From Draconibacterium orientale (GTDB taxonomy: Bacteria; Bacteroidota; Bacteroidia; Bacteroidales; FEN-979), in the NCBI GenBank assembly GCA_020719165.1, contig DYQT01000009.1, positions 1 through 34,293 of the forward strand: 34,293 nucleotides of DNA, given 5' to 3'. A program made the position numbers and the translations under genes. Positions 1 to 7,316 of the stretch are shown here, one piece after another; position 1 is the first letter of the stretch; every line of letters begins with the position of its first letter. The notes beneath the pieces are model-generated. The model had not been told where the DNA came from. It did no database searches and worked only from the letters and a program-made list of their open reading frames with translations.

Positions 1-154
1 CGACCTGTTCGGTGCCAAACCTGTCAGGTTTGCTTTTGATGCCTGTGAATTTATCAAATTTCGACCTGTTCGGTGCCAAACCTGTCAGGTTTGCTTTTGA
101 TGCCTGTGAATTTATCTAATCTCGACCCATCTGGAAAAAAAACCTGACAGGTTT
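1..154. repeat. 61-bp tandem repeat with internal palindromes, downstream of pstA
   Basis: Two nearly identical 61-base units lie at 1-61 and 62-122, differing only in the last few bases. A decayed third unit starts at 123. Each carries the palindrome AAACCTGNCAGGTTT, at 17-31, 78-92 and 140-154, with T, T and A as the central base. The third copy ends 12 bases from the pstA stop codon. Palindromes of this sort recur between genes in many Bacteroidota. A role as mRNA 3' stabiliser, attenuator or terminator is possible but not shown, because no U-tract follows. The left end of the array may lie outside the window. Confidence 0.85.
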
Positions 155-165
155 TGGTATCGCAT

Positions 166-1065
166 TCATTTCGCCTTCCTCCTGAGCCGCGACCGGATGA
201 TTACCGCTGCTAAATTAAGGGTAAATGTGAGTAATAACAACACCATGGTGGTGGCAAACTGGATGGGAAGCGTTTCATCCACATTGGCCGACTGGGTTGC
301 CATGATGTAAATATGGTATCCAAGGTTCATAAACTGGTCGCTCAGCGAGGTGGGCAGGGTAGCCAGGTAATAAGCCGCCCCTGTAAAGAGGATCGGAGCA
401 ACCTCCCCCGCGCCGCGGCTCACGGCCAATATTGTACCGGTCATGATCCCTGAGCGTGAGCCCGGGATAACAATGCGTCGGATCGTTTCCCATTTCGTAG
501 CGCCCAGTGCCAGACTTGCTTCACGCAATTCGCGGGGCACTGTTCGAATGGCCTCTTCTACCGAAACGATCACCACCGGAAGGGTAAGCAGAGCCATGGT
601 CAGGCTGGCCCAGAGAATGTTGGGCTGGCCCCATTTCAGTTCTCCTCCCAGGAAGGTGTTATCCATTCCCGTGCCAACGAATTTAATGAAAAAACCCAGT
701 CCGAACAACCCGAAAATAATGGAAGGAACGGTCGCCAGTGTTCGCACCGCAAACCGGATGGTTTGTGCCAGGATCGATTTCTCGTGGGCATATTCGGTAA
801 GGTATATGGCCGTGAGCGTGCCAAACGGAACGGCTGCTACCGACATGATCAACACCAGCAAAGCAGTACCATAGATTGCCGGGAAAATTCCCCCTTTCAT
901 CATGCCATCTTCCGGAAAGGCAGTCAGGAATTCCCACGAAAAGGTCTCTTTTCCCCCAATGATGATCACAACCAGCAGGATGATAATCACGGCAATGATC
1001 AAAATGGCAGAAAACGCAGTGACTCCGATGAATAATCCGCCGGTTATTGCTTTTTTCGTGCTCAT
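166..1065 (-). CDS. pstA: Phosphate ABC transporter permease PstA
   Basis: This is an inner-membrane permease subunit of the high-affinity phosphate importer PstSCAB. The 299 residues show about six hydrophobic segments, including the N-terminal one at residues 10-37. The permease EAA loop that contacts the ATPase is visible as EAIRTVPRELREASLALGA at about residues 170-188. Length is normal for PstA. The ATG (1063-1065) overlaps the pstC stop codon by 4 bases (ATGA), which indicates translational coupling. The gene follows pstC and pstS in transcription order. pstB, the expected next gene, is not in the window. The stop codon is followed by the palindromic repeat at 1-154. Confidence 0.96.
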   Translation of the reverse strand: MSTKKAITGGLFIGVTAFSAILIIAVIIILLVVIIIGGKETFSWEFLTAFPEDGMMKGGIFPAIYGTALLVLIMSVAAVPFGTLTAIYLTEYAHEKSILAQTIRFAVRTLATVPSIIFGLFGLGFFIKFVGTGMDNTFLGGELKWGQPNILWASLTMALLTLPVVIVSVEEAIRTVPRELREASLALGATKWETIRRIVIPGSRSGIMTGTILAVSRGAGEVAPILFTGAAYYLATLPTSLSDQFMNLGYHIYIMATQSANVDETLPIQFATTMVLLLLTFTLNLAAVIIRSRLRRKAK

Positions 1066-2228
1066 GCCTGTTTCCCTTGAAAACGTTTCACCAATTTCCC
1101 CTTCACATAAAATTCGGCCAGTGCATTGAGGCTGAAGTTAAAGATAAACAGCAGGGATCCGATCAGAAAGAGCACATTGTAGTGCGTATCGCCAAATACG
1201 ACCTCTGCCATCTCCGCACCAATGGTCGCAGCGAGCGTACGAACCGATTCAAACGGGTTGAGCCCGGTCATGGCTGCGTTACCGGTGGCCATCAGGGCGA
1301 TCATGGTCTCCCCGAAAACGCGGCCAACACCAAGCAGGATCGCGGCAAAGATTCCCGGGGTGGCTGCCGGTAGGGTCACAAATAAAGCTGTTTGCCATCG
1401 TGTGGCACCAAGCGCCAGGCTGGCTTCGGTGTATGTTCTCGGTACCGCGGTAAGTGCATCTTCGGTGATGGTAAAAATAATCGGGATGGCTGCCAGGGCC
1501 ATGGCTACTCCTCCGACAAACGCATTGAGCCTTCCGTCGTATCCGAAAATATTCTGAAAAAAGGTTGCCATCACCATCAGGGCAAAAAATCCGATCACCA
1601 CCGATGGAAAACCAGCCAAAAGTTCGATGGCAGGTTTGATAATTTCGCGCAGCCAATAGGGTGCGAACGATGCCGAGAACAGGGCGGCCAGAATGGCAAT
1701 GGGTGCGGCAAACAACATGGCTATAAGCGTGACCTTCAGGGTTCCGACAAAAAGAGGGACCAACCCATACCTCGGATTGTCTGACACCGGCAACCATTGT
1801 TTGCCGGTCAAACTCTTAAACGTCGCCCTATCCGACCCATACACAATGGTGTCTTCCCCTTGCGCCTGGTTCTCGGTCATCAGCGTATCTGTCTCTGTAA
1901 CCCCGTATTGCTCCTGACCTGAAGCATTGGTCTGCACAGGTTCAACCCCATACTGCTCCTGCCCCGAGGCATTGGTGACAACCTCAGCATCCGTTCCGTA
2001 CTGCTCCTGTTTCTGAACAGTCTCAACTTTGGCAACCTCTTTTTTCTTCGATTGAAATATGGGTATCGATTCCTTGAACACAAAGAAAAAGATCAGTACA
2101 ATAATGGTTATGGAAAGAAAAGCTACCCCGGTGATAATCTTTTCTGAAAGAAATTCAGACCACCTGAACCTCTTCTTCAACGACTCTTTGGTGAATACGA
2201 ATCCCTGGTTTTCTATTGGATTGTCCAT
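1062..2228 (-). CDS. pstC: Phosphate ABC transporter permease PstC with repeat-bearing periplasmic insertion
   Basis: This is the second inner-membrane permease subunit of the phosphate importer. It has 388 residues, where PstC is usually about 300-320. The N-terminal membrane segment is at about 31-51, and the canonical permease core starts near residue 155. The EAA loop is seen as EDALTAVPRTYTEASLALGA, followed by GATRWQT. The extra length lies between the first membrane segment and the core. It includes a low-complexity stretch at residues 71-125 with three EQYG motifs and two copies of TNASGQEQYGV. By PstC topology this loop should face the periplasm. The gene sits 32 bases after pstS and overlaps pstA by 4 bases. 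The permease assignment is firm; the role of the insertion is unknown. Confidence 0.95.
   Translation of the reverse strand: MDNPIENQGFVFTKESLKKRFRWSEFLSEKIITGVAFLSITIIVLIFFFVFKESIPIFQSKKKEVAKVETVQKQEQYGTDAEVVTNASGQEQYGVEPVQTNASGQEQYGVTETDTLMTENQAQGEDTIVYGSDRATFKSLTGKQWLPVSDNPRYGLVPLFVGTLKVTLIAMLFAAPIAILAALFSASFAPYWLREIIKPAIELLAGFPSVVIGFFALMVMATFFQNIFGYDGRLNAFVGGVAMALAAIPIIFTITEDALTAVPRTYTEASLALGATRWQTALFVTLPAATPGIFAAILLGVGRVFGETMIALMATGNAAMTGLNPFESVRTLAATIGAEMAEVVFGDTHYNVLFLIGSLLFIFNFSLNALAEFYVKGKLVKRFQGKQA
1899..2006 (-). repeat. In-gene repeats coding for EQYG units in PstC
   Basis: Three in-frame DNA repeats, with starts about 45-48 bases apart, encode EQYG at PstC residues 75, 91 and 106. 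The last two lie in the 11-residue repeat TNASGQEQYGV. The copies differ at several silent positions, so the duplication is not very recent and the amino acid sequence may be under selection. Confidence 0.85.
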
Positions 2229-2260
2229 TGTTTATTTTTAACGATAAAAGGCGGGGTGCA

Positions 2261-3100
2261 CTATTTTACCGGGAAATAACCAACTTCTGCAACCATTTTC
2301 TGCCCTTCTGGACTAAGTATCCAGTCGATGTAAGCCTTTAACTCTCCTGTAGGCTTGTTCCGCAAATACATATACAAAAAACGCGTGATGGGGTATTGCC
2401 CTTTTTTAACCGTTTCGGTATCGGCAACATATGCGGGACTCTTGTCGTCTTTTTTTACCGCACAATGTTTCACGCCCGCAGCGTAGGCGGCGCCGCCATA
2501 GCCAATCCCCCATTTATCTTTCGATACAGCATTCACAACAGCTGCAGTGCCCGGCAAGGTCTGGCAGCTGGCTGCATAATCGGCCTTTACAACCTGGTCC
2601 TTAAAAAACACATAGGTGCCTGAACTATTCTCACGGCCATACAATTTAATATTCTGGTCGGGACCGCCAACCTCTTTCCAGTTGCGTGTTTTCCCTGAGA
2701 AGATACCGCTCAGCTGTTTCAGTGTTAACTCTTTCACCGGATTGGATTCATGTAAAAAAATGGTAATTCCGTCTTTTGCACAAGGTATTTCAACACCAAG
2801 AGAGGCATAACGCTCCTTCAACTTGTCCATTTCCGACTGTTTCATCGGGCGGCTTGCATTGCAAATGTCGGTTGCACCGTTTATCAGGGCGGCAATGCCG
2901 GTCCCCGAACCTCCTCCAGTTACCTGGACTACAGTTTCAGGGTGCGATTTCATATACACTTCCGCCCACTTTTGTGCCAGAATCACCATGGTATCAGAAC
3001 CTTTTACAGTTATTTTTTTGGGTGCCGGCATAAACGCGAAGCCCAACAAAGCGATCATTACAACCGCTGCCATTCCGAATTTTGTTTTCATCTTTCTCAT
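2261..3100 (-). CDS. pstS: Phosphate-binding periplasmic protein PstS
   Basis: This protein captures phosphate in the periplasm for PstCAB. A signal peptide covers about residues 1-25. The mature protein begins with the typical ITVKGSDTMV strand, with the phosphate-binding loop GSD at 34-36. GGGSGTG lies at 62-68 and GRENSSGTY at about 145-153; both are hallmark loops of the PstS family. The 279 residues match the short PstS form common in Bacteroidota. No lipobox cysteine is seen. The ATG at 3100 was chosen; a second ATG three codons in would also leave a full signal peptide. The gene lies 120 bases after the porin, with a GC-rich repeat between them, and 32 bases before pstC. Confidence 0.96.
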   Translation of the reverse strand: MRKMKTKFGMAAVVMIALLGFAFMPAPKKITVKGSDTMVILAQKWAEVYMKSHPETVVQVTGGGSGTGIAALINGATDICNASRPMKQSEMDKLKERYASLGVEIPCAKDGITIFLHESNPVKELTLKQLSGIFSGKTRNWKEVGGPDQNIKLYGRENSSGTYVFFKDQVVKADYAASCQTLPGTAAVVNAVSKDKWGIGYGGAAYAAGVKHCAVKKDDKSPAYVADTETVKKGQYPITRFLYMYLRNKPTGELKAYIDWILSPEGQKMVAEVGYFPVK

Positions 3101-3152
3101 GATTTATGATTTTATAACTACAACTATTTTTCTTCTCATCTTCTTTTTTAAG

Positions 3153-3219
3153 CCCCTCCCTATTTGGGGAGGGGTTTGGGGTGGGGTTGCCCCTCCCTAT
3201 TTTGGGGTGGGGTCGGGGT
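3153..3219. repeat. GC-rich inverted/direct repeat between porin and pstS
   Basis: CCCCTCCC at 3153-3160 pairs with GGGAGGGG at 3167-3174, giving a strong 8-bp stem with a 6-base loop. CCCCTCCC occurs again at 3190-3197, followed by G-runs that reach the porin stop codon. This is a common style of dispersed intergenic repeat in Bacteroidota. On the transcript it could form a partial terminator that sets the porin to pstS ratio, but no T-run follows, so that role is inference. Confidence 0.75.
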
Positions 3220-4758
3220 CTAAAACTTCACCTGCAACCTCACAGTTAACAAATTCTGCTTGATCGAATTGCTGTAATCATACACCCCTGGTACACCATT
3301 CGCAGTGTAAGAGGTCGTTACATTTCCAACACCATCGGCATTTACACCAACCTGCTTGTTCATAGGGATTGCATAGGCCAACATGATTTTGATGTTATCA
3401 TCAAAAAAATAGGTATACGCCAGGGTGATTGTGTGATATTTGATATCGCTGGTTCCGCTTTTCAAGGTATTGACCAACACCGTTTTAGTTTGTGTGTTTG
3501 TCGCAACCACGGGGGATGTTCCTGCGTAGGCATATTTATCTGTGGTAACTGTTTTTACTGCTGCATCCCACTTGGCAACGCCAATCTCAGTGGAAGGAAG
3601 CTTGGTGTTCGGATTGTAATAATCGTAACGAGCAGCAATCTGATGATGCTTGCCGATGTTTTTAATAAAGTACACATAGCAGCCGCTGAAACTTTTCTCA
3701 ATAGCCGGCCTGCTGTTGGTTGTGTTTGTTGTGAGGGTGGTCATGATGACGGTATCATTTTTAATGGCAGTGGTTACCGGGCTAACTACGCTGGTTTTTG
3801 AAGTGTATCCCGGGGTTCCGTTTACGCCAAAAATATATTCACCTTTCAGGGTGAGACCTCCCAGAAAGTCAAAATAGAGCTGAGTTTCAAAGCCAACCCA
3901 GTTTTTCCGTATCAGCTTTCCGATGTTATCAACTGATTTGTTGTAGGTGTAATCAGAGTTAAGCACATCTGTGGTGTTAGCCTTGATCATGCCATAATAT
4001 CCATGTGTACCAATTCCCCATGCGCCGATTTGTCCCAGTTTGAAGGTATAAGTCACACGGCCCATAAAATCTTTATGGTTGTCAAAGTCATTGTTTGTAG
4101 GGTTGATATTCACCCCGGAAGCGTCAGTAATGGTAAGTCCGTCGTTCCCATTAAAAAGAGCCAGTTGTATCTTTAAAGGGATTTGTGGAGGTGCAATTTC
4201 CAGTTTGGCGCCAATGGCACGTTCGTCGGGATAAAGGGAAAGTATCATGCGCGACCGTTCTGGCACTTCACGGCTGCTCGATGAATACTCAACTTCATAG
4301 TTTGGTCTGTTAAATTTACCTGCATACAATGAAAAAGTTTGCAACCAGCGGTCGTTCAGCTGCACATATGCATCCTTGATGGAGATGTTGCCAGGGATGA
4401 AATCGGGCTGTAATACAAACACAACGCCATTCACCGGTTCATACTGAACCTTGAGCCTGGCCCTGCGCAACATAAAAACATTTCCGGGATAAGCATTAGA
4501 CGCTTCATAATGCAGATACTGTGCCTGAATGTAACCTGATAATTTGATTTTTGTCAGTTTGGCAAGGTCGGCCTCAGCCGTTGCAATTCGTTCCTCAACA
4601 CCTAGGATTTTATCGCGCAGGGTGCTTACATTTTCTTTCAGGGTATCTTGCTCTTTTTGAAATTCCTCTATCTGATTTTGTGCATAAACACCTGTTGATA
4701 CAAGCATCATGAGCAAAATCAAGAAAAGTGTTAAAAAGTAATGGGCACTAAACTTCAT
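3220..4758 (-). CDS. Phosphate-selective porin, OprO/OprP-like
   Basis: This is an outer-membrane beta-barrel likely to admit phosphate or polyphosphate ahead of PstS. From the ATG at 4758 it has 512 residues: a signal peptide with probable cleavage after residue 26 (VYA), a coiled-coil segment at about 28-70 (a trimerisation stalk is common in OprO/P porins), then barrel strands to the C-terminal phenylalanine of LLTVRLQVKF. Motifs such as RRARLKVQYEP and LYAGKFNRPNYEVEYSSSSRE fit the porin O/P family. An in-frame TTG at 4770 was rejected because it lies inside a TAnnTTTG promoter element. The gene heads the pst operon and has a PHO-box-like array upstream. Specificity for phosphate is inferred from family and context. 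Confidence 0.9.
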   Translation of the reverse strand: MKFSAHYFLTLFLILLMMLVSTGVYAQNQIEEFQKEQDTLKENVSTLRDKILGVEERIATAEADLAKLTKIKLSGYIQAQYLHYEASNAYPGNVFMLRRARLKVQYEPVNGVVFVLQPDFIPGNISIKDAYVQLNDRWLQTFSLYAGKFNRPNYEVEYSSSSREVPERSRMILSLYPDERAIGAKLEIAPPQIPLKIQLALFNGNDGLTITDASGVNINPTNNDFDNHKDFMGRVTYTFKLGQIGAWGIGTHGYYGMIKANTTDVLNSDYTYNKSVDNIGKLIRKNWVGFETQLYFDFLGGLTLKGEYIFGVNGTPGYTSKTSVVSPVTTAIKNDTVIMTTLTTNTTNSRPAIEKSFSGCYVYFIKNIGKHHQIAARYDYYNPNTKLPSTEIGVAKWDAAVKTVTTDKYAYAGTSPVVATNTQTKTVLVNTLKSGTSDIKYHTITLAYTYFFDDNIKIMLAYAIPMNKQVGVNADGVGNVTTSYTANGVPGVYDYSNSIKQNLLTVRLQVKF

Positions 4759-4767
4759 TTTTTTTTG

Positions 4768-4775
4768 CAAAGGTA
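4768..4775 (-). promoter_or_regulatory. TAnnTTTG -7 promoter element of the porin-pst operon
   Basis: The minus strand reads TACCTTTG, a full match to the Bacteroidota -7 consensus TAnnTTTG. There is no well-placed -33 TTTG; the nearest is 26 bases upstream. Instead the PHO-box-like repeats start 20 bases upstream, as in activator-dependent promoters. The predicted transcript start lies only a few bases before the ATG at 4758, which is unusually short. Confidence 0.5.
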
Positions 4776-4795
4776 TTGCGCCCCTCCTCCGGCTA

Positions 4796-4834
4796 TGTTA
4801 ACAAATGATTACTTTTAGGTTAAATAATTGTTAA
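4796..4834 (-). promoter_or_regulatory. PHO-box-like array: four 6-bp repeats at 11-bp spacing
   Basis: Read on the coding (minus) strand, the array is TTAACA, 5 bases, TTAACC, 5 bases, GTAATC, 5 bases, TTAACA. On the plus strand the units begin at 4829, 4818, 4807 and 4796, an exact 11-base period that is one helical turn. The Bacillus PhoP consensus is four TT(A/C/T)A(C/T)A repeats with about 5-base spacers. The array lies 38 bases upstream of the porin ATG and 20 bases from a -7 element. Binding by a PhoP/PhoB-type regulator is inferred. Confidence 0.6.
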
Positions 4835-4891
4835 CGAGTAGTTTTTAATTACAATATGTAACCTGAAATACAACACTTTACCTTATCTTCC

Positions 4892-7255
4892 CTACCCCTT
4901 GAATGTTATGGAAAACGAAGCGCCCGGATTATTGACCATAAACAGGGTTGCCTCAATTTGTGTGCAAAGAATCTGTACAACCTGCAAACCCATCGTCTTA
5001 AATTGGTCAATCCTCATCCCATCCGGCATTCCAATACCGTCATCCTGTAAAACAAGATGATAGCTGCCATTTTCACGGTCAATCGAAAAGGATACGCTTA
5101 TCTGTCCGGTCCGGCCATCCGGGAAGCCATGTTTATATGCATTGCTGAGAATCTCATTCACAATCAAACCAATGGGAATTGCCGCCTCTATGTCCATCAC
5201 CACCTCTTCCGCCTCAATGGTTAAATGTATCTCGCGCCGGTTATAGGTTCCGGCAATTACCGAAGCCAATGAACGGAGGTACCCCGGAAAAGATATCTTT
5301 TCAAAATCATCGGACCGGTATAACATTTCATGCACCAGCGCCATGGTTCGTATGCGCAGTTGCAGGTTGGTCAGCGATTGCAATAATTCAGGGTTTTTTG
5401 TTTGGGCTAACTGCATGTTTATCAAGCTAACCAATATGGCAAAATTATTTTTTACACGGTGATGAATCTCTTTTAAAAGATTCTCCTTCTGCTTTGTTCC
5501 TTCCATAATTTCTAGTTCTTTGGTTTTACGCTCCTGAATATCGCGGATAACGCCCACTGCACCTTTAAAATCACCGCTGATCGGATCAAACAGCGGGTTC
5601 AATGTCGATTCTACCCAAAAAAAGGTGCCGTCTTTTTTCTTCGCCTGATAAATAAACTGTGTTGGCTGCCTTGTTTTTGCCATCTCAGAGAACTTCTCCT
5701 CCGTGAATGCATGATAATCAGGATGAATAAGGTCTGTAAATGATTTTGCAATTATTTCATCCGGCTCATAACCATATACCTTTAGAGATGCCGGCGATGC
5801 ATAAATCCGATTCTTATCCTGATCCATGTGCGTAATAAAATCATCTGAATTATCAGTTATAAACTTGTATTGACTTTCGTTGTCCCGCGTGTGCATCTCC
5901 AGCTCTTCACGTTCACTGATTTCGTTTGATAACTGAAAATGAAGACTCTGCATTTTTCGCCGGTCACGCCGTATATACAAGAATAAAAAAATAATCACTA
6001 CCATGGAAAAACCAGCCAACCCAATCATGATTCGTAAAACAGAAGATTGATAATTCTGATACTTTAGATTCAGAAAATGAATATCTTTATTCATGACCAT
6101 CCGCTTCCCCGATTGCTGAATGCGGTCCAACTGCTGGTAGGCCTCCAGAATCGCCATATTGCTCCTGTTCCGTTCCAAAATTATCTCATCATGCAACTTG
6201 GTGTAGCGGGAATAACTGTCGAGAGCCTGTTTAAAATTGCCCTGGCTCTGGTAATAATTTGACAAATGAAGATACCCGTTTTCAACGAGATTTTTGCGAT
6301 CGAACCGGCTGGCGAGATTCAACCCTGAGTCCATATAGATTATTGCAGAATCTGGCTTCCCAAGTTTGAAATAATCCCCTGCAATATTGATCAGAGAGCT
6401 ATTTATTTGCGGAAATGCATCATTTTTTGTTCTGATTTCCAATGCCTTGAAATTATATTGCAACGAAGTCCGGTACTCTTTTTTCAAATAGTAAACATGG
6501 CCTATGCGGGTCATCAGGCTCCCGATTATAAGGCTGAAAGAGGGGTCGGTATCCTCAAGCAATTTTTTAAAGTAGGCCAATCCCTCATCATTTTTTCCTT
6601 CGATTAAATAATAAGTTCCAATGTTGTTAAGGGTTTCATACTCCAGCTTCTTGTCACCAGCCTGACGGAAAAGGATAAGCGCTCTGTTGAAGAAATAGAA
6701 AGAAGCGATATGGCACCTCATCGACTGATAGGTCAAGCCAAGTTGATCAAACAGTAATCCATTGGTTAATTTATCTGATGATTTTTGAGCCATGGCCAGC
6801 CCCTTTTGCAGATACACAAGGGCTGTCTTATAATTTTCAAGCATCCGGTTAATGGAACTTATCTTCGCCAAAGCCTTTATCTGTGCCGATGTATCCTGGA
6901 TTTTCCTGCATGATTCCCATGATGCAAGATAATGCTCATGGGCAATCATATATCTCCGTTTTATGCTGTGGTAATCTCCCATAAGCATTCTGGCCTTTGC
7001 TTTCAAACTGTCGTTTTGCTCGAGAATTGATATTCTGAATGCCGATAAAACATAAGAGAAGGCCTTTTCTGGGGTTTCGGAATTGATCAGTGATGCAAGT
7101 TCCAGATATATTGCAGCCTTTTGTACCAGGGTTTCGCTTGGCTTAATGCGAAATAAACTGTCTTTCAAGGAGAGATCGCGGGGTCGCTGCCCCGCAAACA
7201 AACTCATTGAGATGAGACAAAAAAGAATGGCAGAAGTCAGAAAACACTTATGCAT
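4892..7255 (-). CDS. TPR-PAS sensor histidine kinase (HisKA_2 / HATPase_c type)
   Basis: This is a membrane-bound sensor kinase. From the ATG at 7255 it has 787 residues: a signal peptide at about 1-22, a TPR-rich periplasmic sensor at about 35-385, a membrane segment near 408-428, a short coiled coil, a PAS domain with PAC motif at about 460-580, and a HisKA_2 dimerisation domain with the phospho-acceptor in KEIHHRVKNNF near 595. The ATPase domain follows, with N-box LIVNEILSNAYKHGF and G-box DDGIGMP. An in-frame TTG at 7279 exists but falls within a promoter-like element, and the ATG gives a cleaner signal peptide. No response regulator is adjacent; the nearest is the LytTR protein at 19.4-20.2 kb. 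The gene lies just upstream of the pst operon but with separate control signals, so its ligand is unknown. Confidence 0.9.
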   Translation of the reverse strand: MHKCFLTSAILFCLISMSLFAGQRPRDLSLKDSLFRIKPSETLVQKAAIYLELASLINSETPEKAFSYVLSAFRISILEQNDSLKAKARMLMGDYHSIKRRYMIAHEHYLASWESCRKIQDTSAQIKALAKISSINRMLENYKTALVYLQKGLAMAQKSSDKLTNGLLFDQLGLTYQSMRCHIASFYFFNRALILFRQAGDKKLEYETLNNIGTYYLIEGKNDEGLAYFKKLLEDTDPSFSLIIGSLMTRIGHVYYLKKEYRTSLQYNFKALEIRTKNDAFPQINSSLINIAGDYFKLGKPDSAIIYMDSGLNLASRFDRKNLVENGYLHLSNYYQSQGNFKQALDSYSRYTKLHDEIILERNRSNMAILEAYQQLDRIQQSGKRMVMNKDIHFLNLKYQNYQSSVLRIMIGLAGFSMVVIIFLFLYIRRDRRKMQSLHFQLSNEISEREELEMHTRDNESQYKFITDNSDDFITHMDQDKNRIYASPASLKVYGYEPDEIIAKSFTDLIHPDYHAFTEEKFSEMAKTRQPTQFIYQAKKKDGTFFWVESTLNPLFDPISGDFKGAVGVIRDIQERKTKELEIMEGTKQKENLLKEIHHRVKNNFAILVSLINMQLAQTKNPELLQSLTNLQLRIRTMALVHEMLYRSDDFEKISFPGYLRSLASVIAGTYNRREIHLTIEAEEVVMDIEAAIPIGLIVNEILSNAYKHGFPDGRTGQISVSFSIDRENGSYHLVLQDDGIGMPDGMRIDQFKTMGLQVVQILCTQIEATLFMVNNPGASFSITFKG

Positions 7256-7276
7256 ACAGAGGTTATGCCTAAGCGC

Positions 7277-7311
7277 CAAAGATAGATAAAATAATGAAAA
7301 CTTTTACCAAA
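7277..7311 (-). promoter_or_regulatory. Bacteroidota-type promoter of the histidine kinase
   Basis: The minus strand carries TATCTTTG (plus 7277-7284), a full TAnnTTTG match, and TTTG (7308-7311) 23 bases upstream. The predicted start near 7271 gives a leader of about 16 bases to the ATG at 7255. The site sits between copA and the kinase, so the kinase is probably its own transcript. Confidence 0.5.
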
Positions 7312-7316
7312 GGGGG

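Noticed and set aside
1-122. CRISPR array
   Set aside because: The units are back-to-back 61-base copies without variable spacers, and no cas genes are present.
4759-4770. TTG start of the porin
   Set aside because: It overlaps the -7 element; the ATG at 4758 directly begins the signal peptide.
7256-7279. TTG start of the histidine kinase
   Set aside because: It falls inside the TAnnTTTG promoter element, and the ATG at 7255 gives a standard signal peptide.
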